Origin: Enterocloster clostridioformis
GTDB taxonomy: Bacteria; Bacillota; Clostridia; Lachnospirales; Lachnospiraceae
Direction of reading: 5' to 3'
DNA: 64,000 nt
Assembly (NCBI RefSeq): GCF_020297485.1
Contig: NZ_JAIWZC010000001.1
Span: forward strand, 4,278,001 to 4,342,000
In this document: positions 16,309 through 24,416 of the stretch, in pieces
Position numbering within the stretch: position 1 is the first letter of the stretch
Layout: each line of letters starts with the position of its first letter
Made by a program: the position numbers and the translations under genes
Notes under the pieces: generated by a model
Databases searched by the model: none
Told to the model about the DNA's origin: nothing
The model's input: the letters and a program-made list of their open reading frames with translations, nothing else

Positions 16309-17233
16309 GGTTTGCACTGGGGAAATTCCTGCAGGACAACGGAATGAAGCCGGTACACGTAAATCCCCACCATGTCAAGAAGTCAAAAGAGCTGAACGAC
16401 AACAACCCCAACAAGAATGACCGCAAGGATCCAAAGACCATTGCCGCACTGGTAAATGAAGGGCGCTTCTCTTACCCTTATATACCAACCGGCATCTATG
16501 CGGAGATCAGGAGTTTGTCAAACCTGCGTTTTCAGACACAGGAGGAGCTTACAAGGATCAAGAACCGGACTGCCAGATGGTTCGCCATCTGCTTCCCTGA
16601 ATATAAAGACGTTTATGGGGATTTAAAGGCGGTCAGTGGGAGAATGGTGCTGAAGGAAGCGCCTTTGCCGGAGGACATCCGGAAACTTGGTGCAGAAGGT
16701 GTAAACAAAATATGGAGGAACGCAAAGCTGAGAGGCGCTGGAATGAAGAAGCAAGGATGGACGAACTGCTCCGAAACATAGAGGAGAAGCCGGGAGAAAT
16801 TCCATACGTGGATAAACTGATGGAAATCAAGGAGATCGGGCTGGTGAGCGTCAGCGGATTTATTGCAGAGGTGGGGGACATTGGACGTTTTGACAACCCG
16901 AAGCAGCTGCAGAAGCTGGCAGGATATGCGATCGTGGCAAATGATTCAGGAAAGCACAGCGGAGAAAGCCGTATCAGTTACAGGGGCAGGAAACGCCTGA
17001 GATACGTGCTGTATGAAGCGGCGATATCGCTGGTTGGGAAGAATACCGAGTTCCGGGCAATCCATGAATACTACCGGACACGCAGGGAAAATCCCTTAAA
17101 GAAGATGCGGTCTGTTGTGGCAGCGGCCTGTTAGATTCTAAGGGTATTCTACACGATACTGACAAAAGGTGTGGACTATGACCCGTTGAAACTGATGGGA
17201 GACATCAAGAGGCCGCAGATGCAGGCGGCATAA

Positions 17234-17820
17234 GCAGTAGAGGAAATGGTAACCAAACAGGCAATGCCCTGTCCCGGTTGAATTGAGCTTTTGGCGAATG
17301 GAGTTAAGGGCTGAATTCAGCCGTGACAGGAAGGCTGAAAGGCAGGAAGAACGAGTCGGGAAAACGTCCGCCGCAAGGCGCCGACCGGGAATCATGCATG
17401 ACAGGTCAGTAAGACTTAATACAAAGAATGAGCCAGTAGTCGGCAGGAATATTTTCCATAGGGCATGACCCTGCAAAGGAGCTAAGCAGACACCCTGGTT
17501 ATGGACAGGCGGGACGAAGGAAGTTAGGACCCGGCAGAAATGCTGGAGCTCCTGGCAGACACGGGAGGTTCGCTGCCGTAGAAGGATGGGTATACAAAAG
17601 GCCATGTAGAACGAAAGACAACGACGTTTTACTTCGTGTACCCAACCCCCTCTACTTTCGTACCAGATACAGAGAAATCTCCATTCCTCCGGCTCATTCA
17701 TCTGAGATATGATACTAAAAAATCCTTGAAAAATAAGGAAAAAAGACTTGACTAAATAGGAAGGGAGTAAGAGGATAGTTCATGTACCAAATCAAAGAAG
17801 GGAAACAGGGGCGGATTTGA
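17234..17820 (+). other. Non-coding tail of the IS110 element, structured
   Basis: About 500 bases without a credible gene follow the dead transposase. G+C content is higher than in the AT-rich island to the right, and several short complementary stretches occur. In IS110/IS1111 elements the bridge (seek) RNA is encoded in such a non-coding end, so this may hold a relic of it. A minus-strand frame of 187 codons crosses the region but lacks an RBS and family resemblance and was discounted. The right end of the element could not be located. Confidence 0.4.
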
Positions 17821-18087
17821 CTATGCCCCTGAGCCAGGATAAACGAAAAAACACACCATCCCGTGGATGATGCGCCTTCTGGAAAAAAGTATTAAAAAAG
17901 GGAGGAGAGCTGATAAATTCTTATCAGCTCGAGTATTATGAAAAAAATCTTGTAAGCGTTTTTGGGGCAGCAACTCTTGTTGTTTGCTATGGTTAAAGTA
18001 TATAGCGTAAACATGAAGAAATAATGTTGTTTGTGTAAAAGGTTTTTGAATGAAATATGAACGAAGTGTGAATGGGCAAAGGGGAAG
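17821..18087. other. AT-rich spacer with a perfect hairpin
   Basis: No gene is visible. A perfect 10-base stem, GAGCTGATAA (17917-17926) with TTATCAGCTC (17931-17940), has a 4-base loop but no T-run, so it is not a standard terminator. An imperfect CAGGGGC...GCCCCTG pair lies at 17806-17832. The region joins the IS110 tail to the first copy of the long direct repeat. Confidence 0.4.
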
Positions 18088-18547
18088 TGTTATCTTCCTA
18101 CCGGCTTCACACTCACTGTCCGGTCGAAAATAGAACAAAGTAAACATAAGCAGAAGTATCAGGACTAAACAATCCGGGTACTTCTGCTTTTTATTTTCCG
18201 GTTTTTCACTCCCGGTCCTATCTGCCGTTTGCCCTTTGTTTTCTCTCTGTTTTCAAAAGAAGAAAGAGTAAATAAGAAAGAAAAGCTGAAAAGGAAAACA
18301 CCCGGAAACAACGTATTTACAAGGAAAATTCAACCTAAAGACCAATACAAACAAACGGTAAACTGTCTTTGTTCTTGTCCTTTGGCTGTGACAGTCTCAA
18401 ACAGTGTGGCTGCACCAAAGCCGGAAAAAGAGCAGAGAACAAGGCAGAAAAAAGCATGTCTGAAAATCTAAAAAGGAAGAAAAGAGCGAAAAAGGAAAAG
18501 GCTGTTTTCAGTGGGACAAAAGGGCGGGTTTCACTCGCACCTTGACA
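18088..18547 (+). repeat. Long direct repeat A, copy 1 (460 bp)
   Basis: This segment, from TGTTATCTTCC to CACCTTGACA, recurs with only a few differences at 27099-27557 and in part at 27562-27690. It begins with a terminator-like hairpin (18149-18195) and then has a purine-rich, apparently non-coding stretch; the 80-codon plus-strand frame and its minus-strand counterpart are not convincing genes. The copies bracket about 9 kb of mobilizable-element remains. Confidence 0.9.
18149..18195 (+). terminator. Intrinsic terminator in repeat A copy 1
   Basis: AGCAGAAGTA (18149-18158) pairs with TACTTCTGCT (18179-18188), then TTTTATTTT. The same hairpin is present in both other copies. Confidence 0.75.
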
Positions 18548-18556
18548 AAGTAATTC

Positions 18557-18737
18557 CAATTAATTTGAATTAATCGGAGTTTTTGTTGCTGTGAGAGGTC
18601 AAAAACTACAAAAACTCGGATTAAATACAAATTCTCGGATTAATTCATGACAAAAACTCGGAATAATTCGAGGCTGAATTTGAATTAATTAGAGTTTTTG
18701 TTACTGGGAAGTTGAAAAACTACAAAAACACCGATTA
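18557..18737. repeat. Two related ~60-base imperfect palindromes
   Basis: Unit 1 (about 18565-18624) and unit 2 (about 18681-18737) share the form TTGAATTAAT..AGTTTTTGTT...AAAAACTACAAAAAC..CGATTA. Within each, AGTTTTTGT pairs with ACAAAAACT. A third, shorter relative lies at 19065-19114. Units 2 and 3 flank the jetC/jetD fragments. They may be ends of an unrecognised element, or binding sites for a replication or transfer protein. Confidence 0.6.
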
Positions 18738-18897
18738 TGCCGCCCACTGCCCGTCGCTCTTCCTCCGAAGTCTGTTTAAGCGTAATTCTTCCCGCAGCTT
18801 TTCCGTAAGATTTCCATTTTTTTCTAAATTCTTCAAAGCATCTGTGATATGCCCGCTGACTTTTAAAGTAATTTGCACATTCTTTATTATTGCACAT
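18685..18897 (-). pseudogene. N-terminal fragment of a TIGR02679/JetD-like (Wadjet) protein
   Basis: Seventy codons remain. The segment from ECANYFKSQRAYHRCFEEF through KKWKSYGKAAGRITLKQTS to EEERRAVGGIIG resembles the N-terminus of TIGR02679 proteins, the toprim-bearing fourth subunit of Wadjet plasmid-defence systems. The reading frame then runs into the palindromic repeat and stops. The start overlaps the end of an upstream minus-strand frame, as in an operon. The family call is from memory of the motif pattern and is moderate at best; the toprim domain is entirely missing. Confidence 0.45.
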
Positions 18898-19060
18898 CTA
18901 ATATCTTCTCACGTCCATTCCATGTATAACGGATCACTGAAACAATCTGCGAATCCTGGGGCCTTGAAAGTTCTGCAATCCGAAGTCCTTTTACCGTCTC
19001 AAAACATCCCCATAAAGCCTGGGAATTCATGATATAATTAAGGGTATCGGTTTCATGTTT
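18887..19060 (-). pseudogene. C-terminal fragment resembling JetC (TIGR02680, SMC-like ATPase)
   Basis: The minus-strand frame ending at TAA (18887-18889) reads NSQALWGCFETVKGLRIAEL, continues to SVIRYTWNGREKILDVQ, and overlaps the start of the JetD-like fragment by 11 bases. A large Wadjet ATPase subunit would be expected directly before JetD, and the tail is compatible with that, but the fragment is too short for certainty. Homology ends at the third palindromic unit near 19065. No start or ATPase motif remains. Confidence 0.35.
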
Positions 19061-19129
19061 ACCTACAAAAATTAGGATTAATTCAATTCAATCGCTATTA
19101 ATTTGAATTTTTGTAAAGGAGTGAAGCAA

Positions 19130-19336
19130 ATGGATAAGGTTGGAAAGAAATGCAGGGATATCAGTTTCCGCAGTGAGAAGAATCAAAAGCTGGTATGCGT
19201 CCACAGCCGGGAAGCCAGAGAGTACGCAAGGATTTTGGAATCAGATAATATGGTGGTAAGTTATGAAGCCTGTCAGTGTTTAGACATCACAGGAGGTAAT
19301 AAAAATGGACTTACAGAAAAAATTAGATTTTATTGA
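19130..19336 (+). CDS. Small hypothetical protein of the mobilizable element
   Basis: A 68-residue basic protein starting at ATG 19130 after AAAGGAG (19116-19122); it has no recognised domain. It overlaps the next small gene by 32 bases, with that gene's GGAGGT inside its 3' end, so the two are translationally coupled. It lies directly downstream of the third palindromic unit, which may hold its promoter or operator. Confidence 0.55.
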   Translation: MDKVGKKCRDISFRSEKNQKLVCVHSREAREYARILESDNMVVSYEACQCLDITGGNKNGLTEKIRFY

Positions 19337-19484
19337 GATATACAGAAACTTTTTGAAAACCCATCATTCAGAGAAGGGTATTGAGTACACAGTCGTTCCC
19401 AGTCCTAAAATTAAAAACGGGCCAGTGAAGATTGTTCCAAAGTCAGAGGTGGATTATGGCAGAAAAGAAAGGACAAACCGATAG
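19305..19484 (+). CDS. Small hypothetical protein, overlapping both neighbours
   Basis: A 59-residue frame starts at ATG 19305 behind AGGAGGT (19291-19297) and ends at TAG 19484, 29 bases inside the ArdC-like gene. It begins MDLQKKLDFIEIYRNFL and has a lysine-rich C-terminus. The good RBS and tight overlaps support it as a real gene of the element's leading operon. Function unknown. Confidence 0.55.
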   Translation: MDLQKKLDFIEIYRNFLKTHHSEKGIEYTVVPSPKIKNGPVKIVPKSEVDYGRKERTNR

Positions 19485-20558
19485 AGTTAAGGAACTCACA
19501 GACAGACTGGAAGCAGGCATTAAAGAGGTGTTTGCTTCTGGCCATTACCGTGAGTATCTTTCCGCCGTGCATAAATTTCACAGTTACAGCTATAACAATT
19601 CTATGCTAATTCTCATGCAAAAACCGGAGGCATCTTATGTAGCGGGATTTAAGACATGGGAAACGTTGGGCCGCCATGTCAAAAAGGGAGAAAAGGGAAT
19701 TACAATCCTGGCTCCCTGCCCGTACAAGTCCGTAAACTATGTTGATGTCTTAGATCCTAACACAGGCCAGGTCAAACGGGACGAACAGGGAAAAGTGATG
19801 AAAGAGCGTAAAGAAATCTCCCGTGCCAGTTTCAAAGCAATTTCAATTTTTGACATTTACCAAACCGAGGGCGAACCTCTCCCAGAACTTGCAAAGGAAT
19901 TACAAGGAGAAATATCAAATTATAAGGTACTCATGGATTCAATACGTGACGTAGCTCCAGTCCCTATCCGGTTTGACACATGGAACGTAACAAAGAAAGG
20001 CTACTACGATCTAGTATAACTCGATTTAAATAAGCTTACAATTTAAGCATTGGTAGTAATCTGATTTATTGGCTTACGTGTCCGTGCTTTGGGCGCACGT
20101 TTCCCTTGGTTTTCAGGATAATAATGTAAACTTATTAAAATCGAGTTATACTAGTGACTCAGGAGATTGTGATTAAATCAGGTATGTCAGAATTGCAAAC
20201 TGTTAAAACAGCAATCCACGAAACTGCTCACAGTATTTTACATAAGGACAAAACCCATACAAAGGATTCAAAGACAATGGAAGTGGAGGCTGAAAGTGTC
20301 GCTTTCGTGGTATGCCAATACTTAGGGTTAGATACATCGGACTACAGCTTTGGTTACCTTGCTAGTTGGAGCAGTGATAAAGAACTGCCGGAGCTGAAAT
20401 CTTCTTTACAGACAATCCAAAAAACAGCCCATGATGTGATTGAACAGCTTGACAGTACAATCTTAAAAAATACCAACAATCTTGATATTTCTCTGACTGT
20501 TGCAGACGAACCAATGAAAATATCAAGTATAGGTGATACTCACCATCACAGGAGGTAA
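19456..20558 (+). pseudogene. ArdC-like antirestriction/metallopeptidase gene split by a MITE
   Basis: The first part (19456-20019) encodes an ArdC-like single-stranded DNA-binding domain (YSYNNSMLILMQKPEASYVAG, KTWETLGRHVKKGEKGI). The second part (to 20558) encodes a zinc metallopeptidase motif, HETAHSILH near 20217-20243, typical of such proteins on conjugative elements. The two parts are in the same original frame: removal of the 140-base insertion at 20015-20154 restores GYYDLVTQEIVIKSG exactly. The insertion introduces a TAA within a few codons. Without it the protein would be about 321 residues. The 3' end carries the GGAGGT of the next gene. Confidence 0.85.
20015..20150. mobile_element. 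136-bp MITE with 26-bp terminal inverted repeats
   Basis: The ends TATAACTCGATTT...AATAAG.TTACA and their complement match at 24 of 26 positions. The insertion is flanked by CTAG at 20011-20014 and 20151-20154. It can be read as a 4-base CTAG duplication, or as a TA duplication with ends GTATAACTCG, as for Tc1/mariner-IS630 type MITEs. The interior has no gene. The empty site is inferred from the restored reading frame of the host gene. Confidence 0.9.
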
Positions 20559-20562
20559 ACGC

Positions 20563-20826
20563 ATGACAGAACTGGAACAGCTACAACAAAAACACAGGGA
20601 AGAATGCACCCAGAAACGGGCAAGGTTAAAGGAGAGAAAACAGCGTGCTCACAGACTAATTGAACGTGGAGCAATTTTAGAATCAGCAATCAATGAAATC
20701 TGTCCTGCCGATAGATTTACGAATGATGATATTCAGAAGATTGTGTATTACGCAATCCTGTCACCCTCAACAGTGAATTACATAGCAGAGATGTATCTCT
20801 TTTTTTTAAAAGGAAGAGCGCACTGA
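20563..20826 (+). CDS. DUF3847 family small protein
   Basis: An 87-residue charged protein starting at ATG 20563 behind GGAGGT. The coiled, Glu/Lys/Arg-rich N-terminus (LQQKHREECTQKRARLKERK) followed by RAHRLIERGAILES is typical of the DUF3847 proteins that precede mobilization genes in clostridial mobile elements. It ends just before the hairpin and relaxase. It may be an accessory to mobilization; this is inferred from location. Confidence 0.65.
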   Translation: MTELEQLQQKHREECTQKRARLKERKQRAHRLIERGAILESAINEICPADRFTNDDIQKIVYYAILSPSTVNYIAEMYLFFLKGRAH

Positions 20827-20827
20827 T

Positions 20828-20848
20828 ATACCACCCTTCGGGCGGTAT
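20828..20848. promoter_or_regulatory. Hairpin upstream of the relaxase gene
   Basis: ATACCACCC and GGGCGGTAT flank a TTC loop, forming a nearly perfect 9-base stem. Its place between the DUF3847 gene and the relaxase suggests a terminator remnant or part of an origin of transfer. No nick site could be recognised. Confidence 0.4.
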
Positions 20849-20934
20849 GTGCGGCCTGCGGCGCTTTCCATCATTCAAGTTGTTCCCTCTCTCATACAAT
20901 CCCAATACAACTAGGCCAAAGACCCACAGTGCCA

Positions 20935-22466
20935 TAAGGCACAAGCTTCCACCTAACGCACCAGATACATTCAAAGACCGTTCTGTACTTTGGAACGGCG
21001 TTGAACTTGCAGAGAAATCCGGTAACGCCCAACTCGCCAGAGAGATTGAAATCGCTCTGCCAAAGGAACTGACACTTGAACAACAAATCGCCCTGACAAG
21101 GGTTTACATACAACAAACCTTTGTCGCAGTGGGAATGTGTGCTGACTTTGCAATCCATAATCCGCCTGTCACAGATTCAAAGCACAGACCCATTGACAGC
21201 GAGGGAAATCCCTCGAACGACCCGGATAAAATGATATTCCGCAATCCACACGCTCACATCATGCTTACTATGCGTTCTCTTGATAAACAGGGACAGTGGC
21301 AGCCAAAATCCCAAAAGAATTATATTTGTCGCAATGGAAATCAAGAAAAGTCTATTCCTGCACCAGAAATGAAACAGGCTGAACTGGAAGGCTGGTGTAA
21401 ACAATATCAATATAAAGTTGGTAAAAAGAAAATATGGCTAACAGAGGAATCCGCTACTAAGAAAGATTTAAAACGAATCAACAAAAATCCGAAATCAGAA
21501 TGTGTTCAAAACTCTGCTATGGCAGAATGGAACTCAAAAGACAGTTTTTTCCGTTGGCGTGAATCATGGGCCAGTATGTGCAACCAGGCTTTAAGAGATA
21601 ACAACATTAATCAGCAGATAGATCACCGTTCGTATGAGGAACAGAGTATTAACAAGGTTGCGTCTGTCCACCTCGGTTCCTCCGCTTATCAGATGGAGAA
21701 GCGAGGTGAACACACAGACTTAGGAAATCTCAACCGCGAAATTACAGAGGACAACCAGTTTTTAAGTGAAATTGAGGAACGAATCAAACGCATGGAAGAA
21801 ATGGAAACAGAGCATTTGAACCAAATCAACGCCAAACTGGAGGGCTTACGCTCAAAGTATATCGCCTATGCCTATGAGCGGTTGACGCTCTCTGCCGCCG
21901 TTTCCACCACTGAGAATCAAAAAAGTAACGAAGCAGTAATAGCCAAAACCTATGCAGAATCCATGGAACAGGTTACGGTGGCCCTTGAAAATTTCCTGAA
22001 ATCCCTTGACTTAAAAAAGCAGGAATTGGAGTTATGCAGCCCATTACAGGTCAAGAAACGAAAGGAATTAATTGAAGAAATAGCTAGGACAGAGATAGAA
22101 ATACAATCTCTATATGACCGCAGGGAGAAAATTTTCAAGGCATATAAAGCAGATCCTTCCGACCCAATTTTTCCGGAATTTATAGAAACGAAGAAACACA
22201 GGATAGCTTTCCTTAGAAGCGAGCAATCTAAAATCAATACAGAGTTTTGGCAGTTGGTGGAGGATAACAAGGAGCGGTTAAAGGAGTTGCGTAATTTACG
22301 CTACGTAAACCGGAATCAATGGGAGAATTTCACCAAAGGTAAGTTAAAGGAGCATTATCAAAAGAATTTTAATCAATCAACATGGGAGAAAGCCAAAGCA
22401 CAGGCACCAGATATTTCAGAGGTGGAGGGAACTGGAATCAGGAATAACAAATCTCATAGGAGATAA
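20935..22466 (+). pseudogene. MobA/MobL relaxase lacking its N-terminal catalytic segment
   Basis: Family homology begins near LPPNAPDTFKDRSVLWNGVE (about base 20940) and continues through AREIEIALPKELTLEQQIAL and the histidine triad region NPHAHIMLT (about 21241), to a long coiled-coil C-terminus. The preceding ~50-60 residues, which in MobA/MobL proteins carry the first conserved motif, are absent. The frame can be extended back to an ATG at 20847, but those 30 codons are unlike the family and have no RBS. Nicking activity is therefore doubtful. The gene ends 8 bases before the promoter of the toxin module. Confidence 0.75.
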
Positions 22467-22474
22467 AAATAAAA

Positions 22475-22503
22475 TTGCAAAACGTATGTTCTTGTGCTAA
22501 AAT
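22475..22503 (+). promoter_or_regulatory. Promoter of holin-like toxin, copy 1
   Basis: TTGCAA (22475-22480), a 17-base spacer and TAAAAT (22498-22503). The transcript would carry about 85 bases of leader before the toxin start. Confidence 0.7.
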
Positions 22504-22594
22504 GGATATTAGGAAAGCACTCACGACAGGAGTGGCAACCTCCCAAACCTGTAAAACCGGTTCACCGGAATACATAGGAAAGGAGGTAGCGCCC

Positions 22595-22711
22595 ATGACA
22601 GCATACGAGATTATTTCAATCTTTATAGGGATATTGGCTTTGCTGATGTCCTTTGGTAGCTTGATTGTTGCGATTATCGCCTTTCTCGATAAGAGAAATA
22701 AGCGTAAATAA
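22595..22711 (+). CDS. Putative holin-like toxin (Hol_Tox/type I toxin), copy 1
   Basis: A 38-residue peptide: a short N-terminus (MTAYEII), one hydrophobic helix of about 24 residues and a basic tail FLDKRNKRK. This is the build of Firmicute holin-like type I toxins, which insert into the cell membrane. AAAGGAGG at 22579-22586 sets the start at ATG 22595; an upstream in-frame extension is unlikely. An opposing promoter 107-135 bases after the stop predicts an antisense antitoxin RNA. The duplicate at 27980 differs by one residue (ILALLM to ILALLI). Confidence 0.65.
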   Translation: MTAYEIISIFIGILALLMSFGSLIVAIIAFLDKRNKRK

Positions 22712-22812
22712 AATGCCCACCCTGTCTGGTCCACAGGGTGAGCGTTGTCCTAACGGACATTAACTAAACCTTTTGGGAGCATCCACTTTTGGAGTGGGTG
22801 CTTTCTTTTACA
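22708..22812 (-). ncRNA. Predicted antisense antitoxin RNA, copy 1
   Basis: Transcription from the minus-strand promoter at 22818-22846 would start near 22811 and run into the toxin's 3' end. It would end at a hairpin (22718-22725 with 22733-22740, CACCCTGT/ACAGGGTG) followed on the minus strand by GGGCATTTTATTT. The ~100-base RNA would pair with the toxin mRNA tail, as in txpA/ratA-type modules. Confidence 0.5.
22778..22810 (+). terminator. Toxin terminator, copy 1
   Basis: AGCATCCAC pairs with GTGGGTGCT across a short loop, followed by TTCTTTT. Confidence 0.75.
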
Positions 22813-22817
22813 CTTTT

Positions 22818-22846
22818 ATTATAATCAATCCGTTCCCTAAATTCAA
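22818..22846 (-). promoter_or_regulatory. Antisense promoter, copy 1
   Basis: On the minus strand TTGAAT (complement of 22841-22846), a 17-base spacer and a perfect TATAAT (complement of 22818-22823). The same pair with the same spacing is present in copy 2 although the spacer sequence differs. Confidence 0.65.
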
Positions 22847-22884
22847 GTGATTCTTTGAAATTTTCGTCTAAATTCACACGCCGG

Positions 22885-23506
22885 CGAGAGCAATTCACCT
22901 ATTTTGCACCTCATATCCATCAAAACCGCTCTATTTTCCAGCCGCCGCCCATGAAGCAGCCCTCGAATGAATTATCAGCCGATTCAACATAAAACATCAT
23001 AGAATCAGATAGTAAACGCTTTTCTAAAATGTGTCTGATTCTGGTAAATGCTCACAGACTTTTGCTCCTTGTATTCAAAATACAAAAAATCTATTCGTCA
23101 AAATCAACGGCTCTATATGGGCATTACTTTATATATAGAAGAAACTCCTTTGTTCATAAGGCATTCCAGTAAGTAAAATAAATCCGATTTTCCGTCTTTG
23201 CATAGGTTGCACAGGCCCACAAAAAGTCAATGCGTTTTTTACCCGGGCTTATCCGAAATAAAAAGTCTAGCTCTTTCATAAGTTGTCCGGCTATTCAACC
23301 AGTGGGTCACCGCTGGGCCATCAAAACACAGCAAAATTCATGGTTCTAATCAGTTTACCGCCCATAAACATTAGACAAAAGCAACGGCCTACCATAAAAA
23401 TGCACTGACCCTGGGCGATAATTTCAGCAGTTCTCTCGGCTGTTCCTGGTCTCACTACGATAGTAAAATTAGAGTGGCGCTAATATACTCAAAAGGAGAA
23501 TTGCCT
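22885..23506. other. Gene-poor AT-rich stretch
   Basis: About 620 bases with no intact gene on either strand. Short open stretches on the minus strand (for example around 23330-23460) have no start signal or family resemblance. The sequence may be decayed element DNA; no clear direct or inverted repeat longer than about 10 bases was found. Confidence 0.4.
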
Positions 23507-23905
23507 ATGGAAAGATACGATTACACAGCCAATGTTGATCTGGCTAGGAATGTTCCTGAAGAACTGGACAGATTGACAAACAAGGAAATGATTGCATTAC
23601 ATGAAGCAATTCAAAGAATCAGACAAGACACGGAAATAGAGGCCACCACAAAACATATGGAATGGTTTGACACCGCTATCCTCCCGGTTTTAAAAGAATA
23701 TGCAGAGCAGACTTCCTCTATTCTTGATATTGAACGGGATAGAGAAATGCTCATACAAGCCACCCTCCGTAATGCTTGTGGGTTAGACATATCAAGTGAT
23801 AGCCGCTGCCTGTATATGGCAATAATGTCGACCGTTCACCTCTCTGTTGATGTTGAGAACGGTGATCCTGTACTTGTTTTGACTTATGATTTGAAAGAAT
23901 CTTAG
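23507..23905 (+). CDS. Hypothetical acidic protein of the element
   Basis: A 132-residue protein starting at ATG 23507 after AAAAGGAG (23491-23498). It is mainly helical and acidic (NKEMIALHEAIQRIRQDTEI; DIERDREMLIQATLRN) with no domain that I recognise. It is followed after 14 bases by a small membrane protein gene, probably in the same transcript. Confidence 0.6.
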   Translation: MERYDYTANVDLARNVPEELDRLTNKEMIALHEAIQRIRQDTEIEATTKHMEWFDTAILPVLKEYAEQTSSILDIERDREMLIQATLRNACGLDISSDSRCLYMAIMSTVHLSVDVENGDPVLVLTYDLKES

Positions 23906-23919
23906 AGGAGGTCAGGTAT

Positions 23920-24132
23920 ATGGATATGAAAGACAACCGCAATCTGATAATCTCTATTCTGTTGAATCTGTTAGCGGTCTTGCTGACATCAACACTGTTT
24001 TTGTTCTACAAAGTGGTGATTGCGGAGGAAATTAACAACGATTTGAACATGGAAAACTTAATGCTTTACAAAGACAAGAAGGAACTGGCAGAGAAATTAG
24101 AAGTAAAAGAAAAGCAGGAGGTCACAGAGTAA
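23920..24132 (+). CDS. Small single-pass membrane protein
   Basis: A 70-residue protein with one hydrophobic helix (residues 8-32, LIISILLNLLAVLLTSTLFL) and a charged Lys/Glu-rich tail. RBS GAGGAGGT lies 14 bases upstream. It faces a convergent XRE-type gene. Function unknown. Confidence 0.6.
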   Translation: MDMKDNRNLIISILLNLLAVLLTSTLFLFYKVVIAEEINNDLNMENLMLYKDKKELAEKLEVKEKQEVTE

Positions 24133-24148
24133 CTTCCTACTTGAAAAA

Positions 24149-24376
24149 TTAAGAAATATCTACATCAAGGATTTTTGCCATGGCAACCAGTTCAGACGCA
24201 AAAACATTTGCGAGGTCATGTTCCAGTTTGTAGTATCGCTGCTTATTAATATTTAAACCTTGCAACTGTAATTCACGGATCAGGTCGAAGGCTCGGACAC
24301 CCTTGCTTTCTCTGATCCGTTTGATATTTGCACCTACGCTGATATGATTATCAGAACGTATTTTAATCTCGTCCAT
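24149..24376 (-). CDS. Small XRE-like helix-turn-helix protein
   Basis: A 75-residue protein with a Cro/CI-type HTH over most of its length: NIKRIRESKGVRAFDLIREL, QGLNINKQRYYKLEH and the final AMAKILDVDIS. RBS AAGGAGT precedes the start. It probably regulates element genes; no operator was identified. The IS1380 copy ends 40 bases upstream. Confidence 0.7.
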   Translation of the reverse strand: MDEIKIRSDNHISVGANIKRIRESKGVRAFDLIRELQLQGLNINKQRYYKLEHDLANVFASELVAMAKILDVDIS

Positions 24377-24416
24377 GAGCTAAACTCCTTGATTTTTGTA
24401 ACTCAATGATATATTA

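Larger units (their letters stand above)
13642..17233 (+). pseudogene. IS110 family transposase, split by a group II intron and decayed
   Basis: Exon 1 (13642-13894) encodes the DEDD RuvC-like start of an IS110 transposase (IVGIDVGSETHYARAF, then VIPGMEPAG). Exon 2 (16309-17233) continues with FALGKFLQDNGMKPVHVNPHHVKKS and the C-terminal transposase domain (IPYVDKLMEIKEIGLVSVSG, then RISYRGRKRLRYV). Removing bases 13895-16308 joins the codons as YYW-FALGK in frame. The gene is nevertheless dead: around 16710-16790 sequence is lost and the frame shifts, and a TAG at 17132-17134 replaces a codon that is normally sense, with homologous frame continuing to TAA at 17233. The length is clearly below the usual ~400 residues. 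Confidence 0.85.
22475..22884 (+). repeat. Repeat B copy 1: type I toxin/antisense module
   Basis: This ~410-base block recurs at 27860-28267 with around 90% identity by eye. It holds a toxin promoter, a small hydrophobic gene, two terminators and an opposing promoter. Both copies preserve all these parts. Confidence 0.85.

Noticed and set aside
17138..17701. Minus-strand open frame of 187 codons over the IS110 tail
   Set aside because: It has no RBS or family resemblance, a composition typical of a frame shadow, and overlaps the 3' end of the dead transposase; structured non-coding DNA explains it better.
18229..18471. Plus-strand frame in repeat A (also at 27240-27482) and its minus-strand counterpart
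   Set aside because: Duplicated only because the whole repeat is duplicated; no start signals and low-complexity basic composition.
18557..19114. CRISPR array
   Set aside because: The repeats are few, palindromic, unequal in length and unevenly spaced; no cas gene is present in the window.
22885..23506. Decayed coding gene on the minus strand
   Set aside because: Short open stretches exist, but no frame gives a family-like sequence and no start signal is present; left as non-coding.
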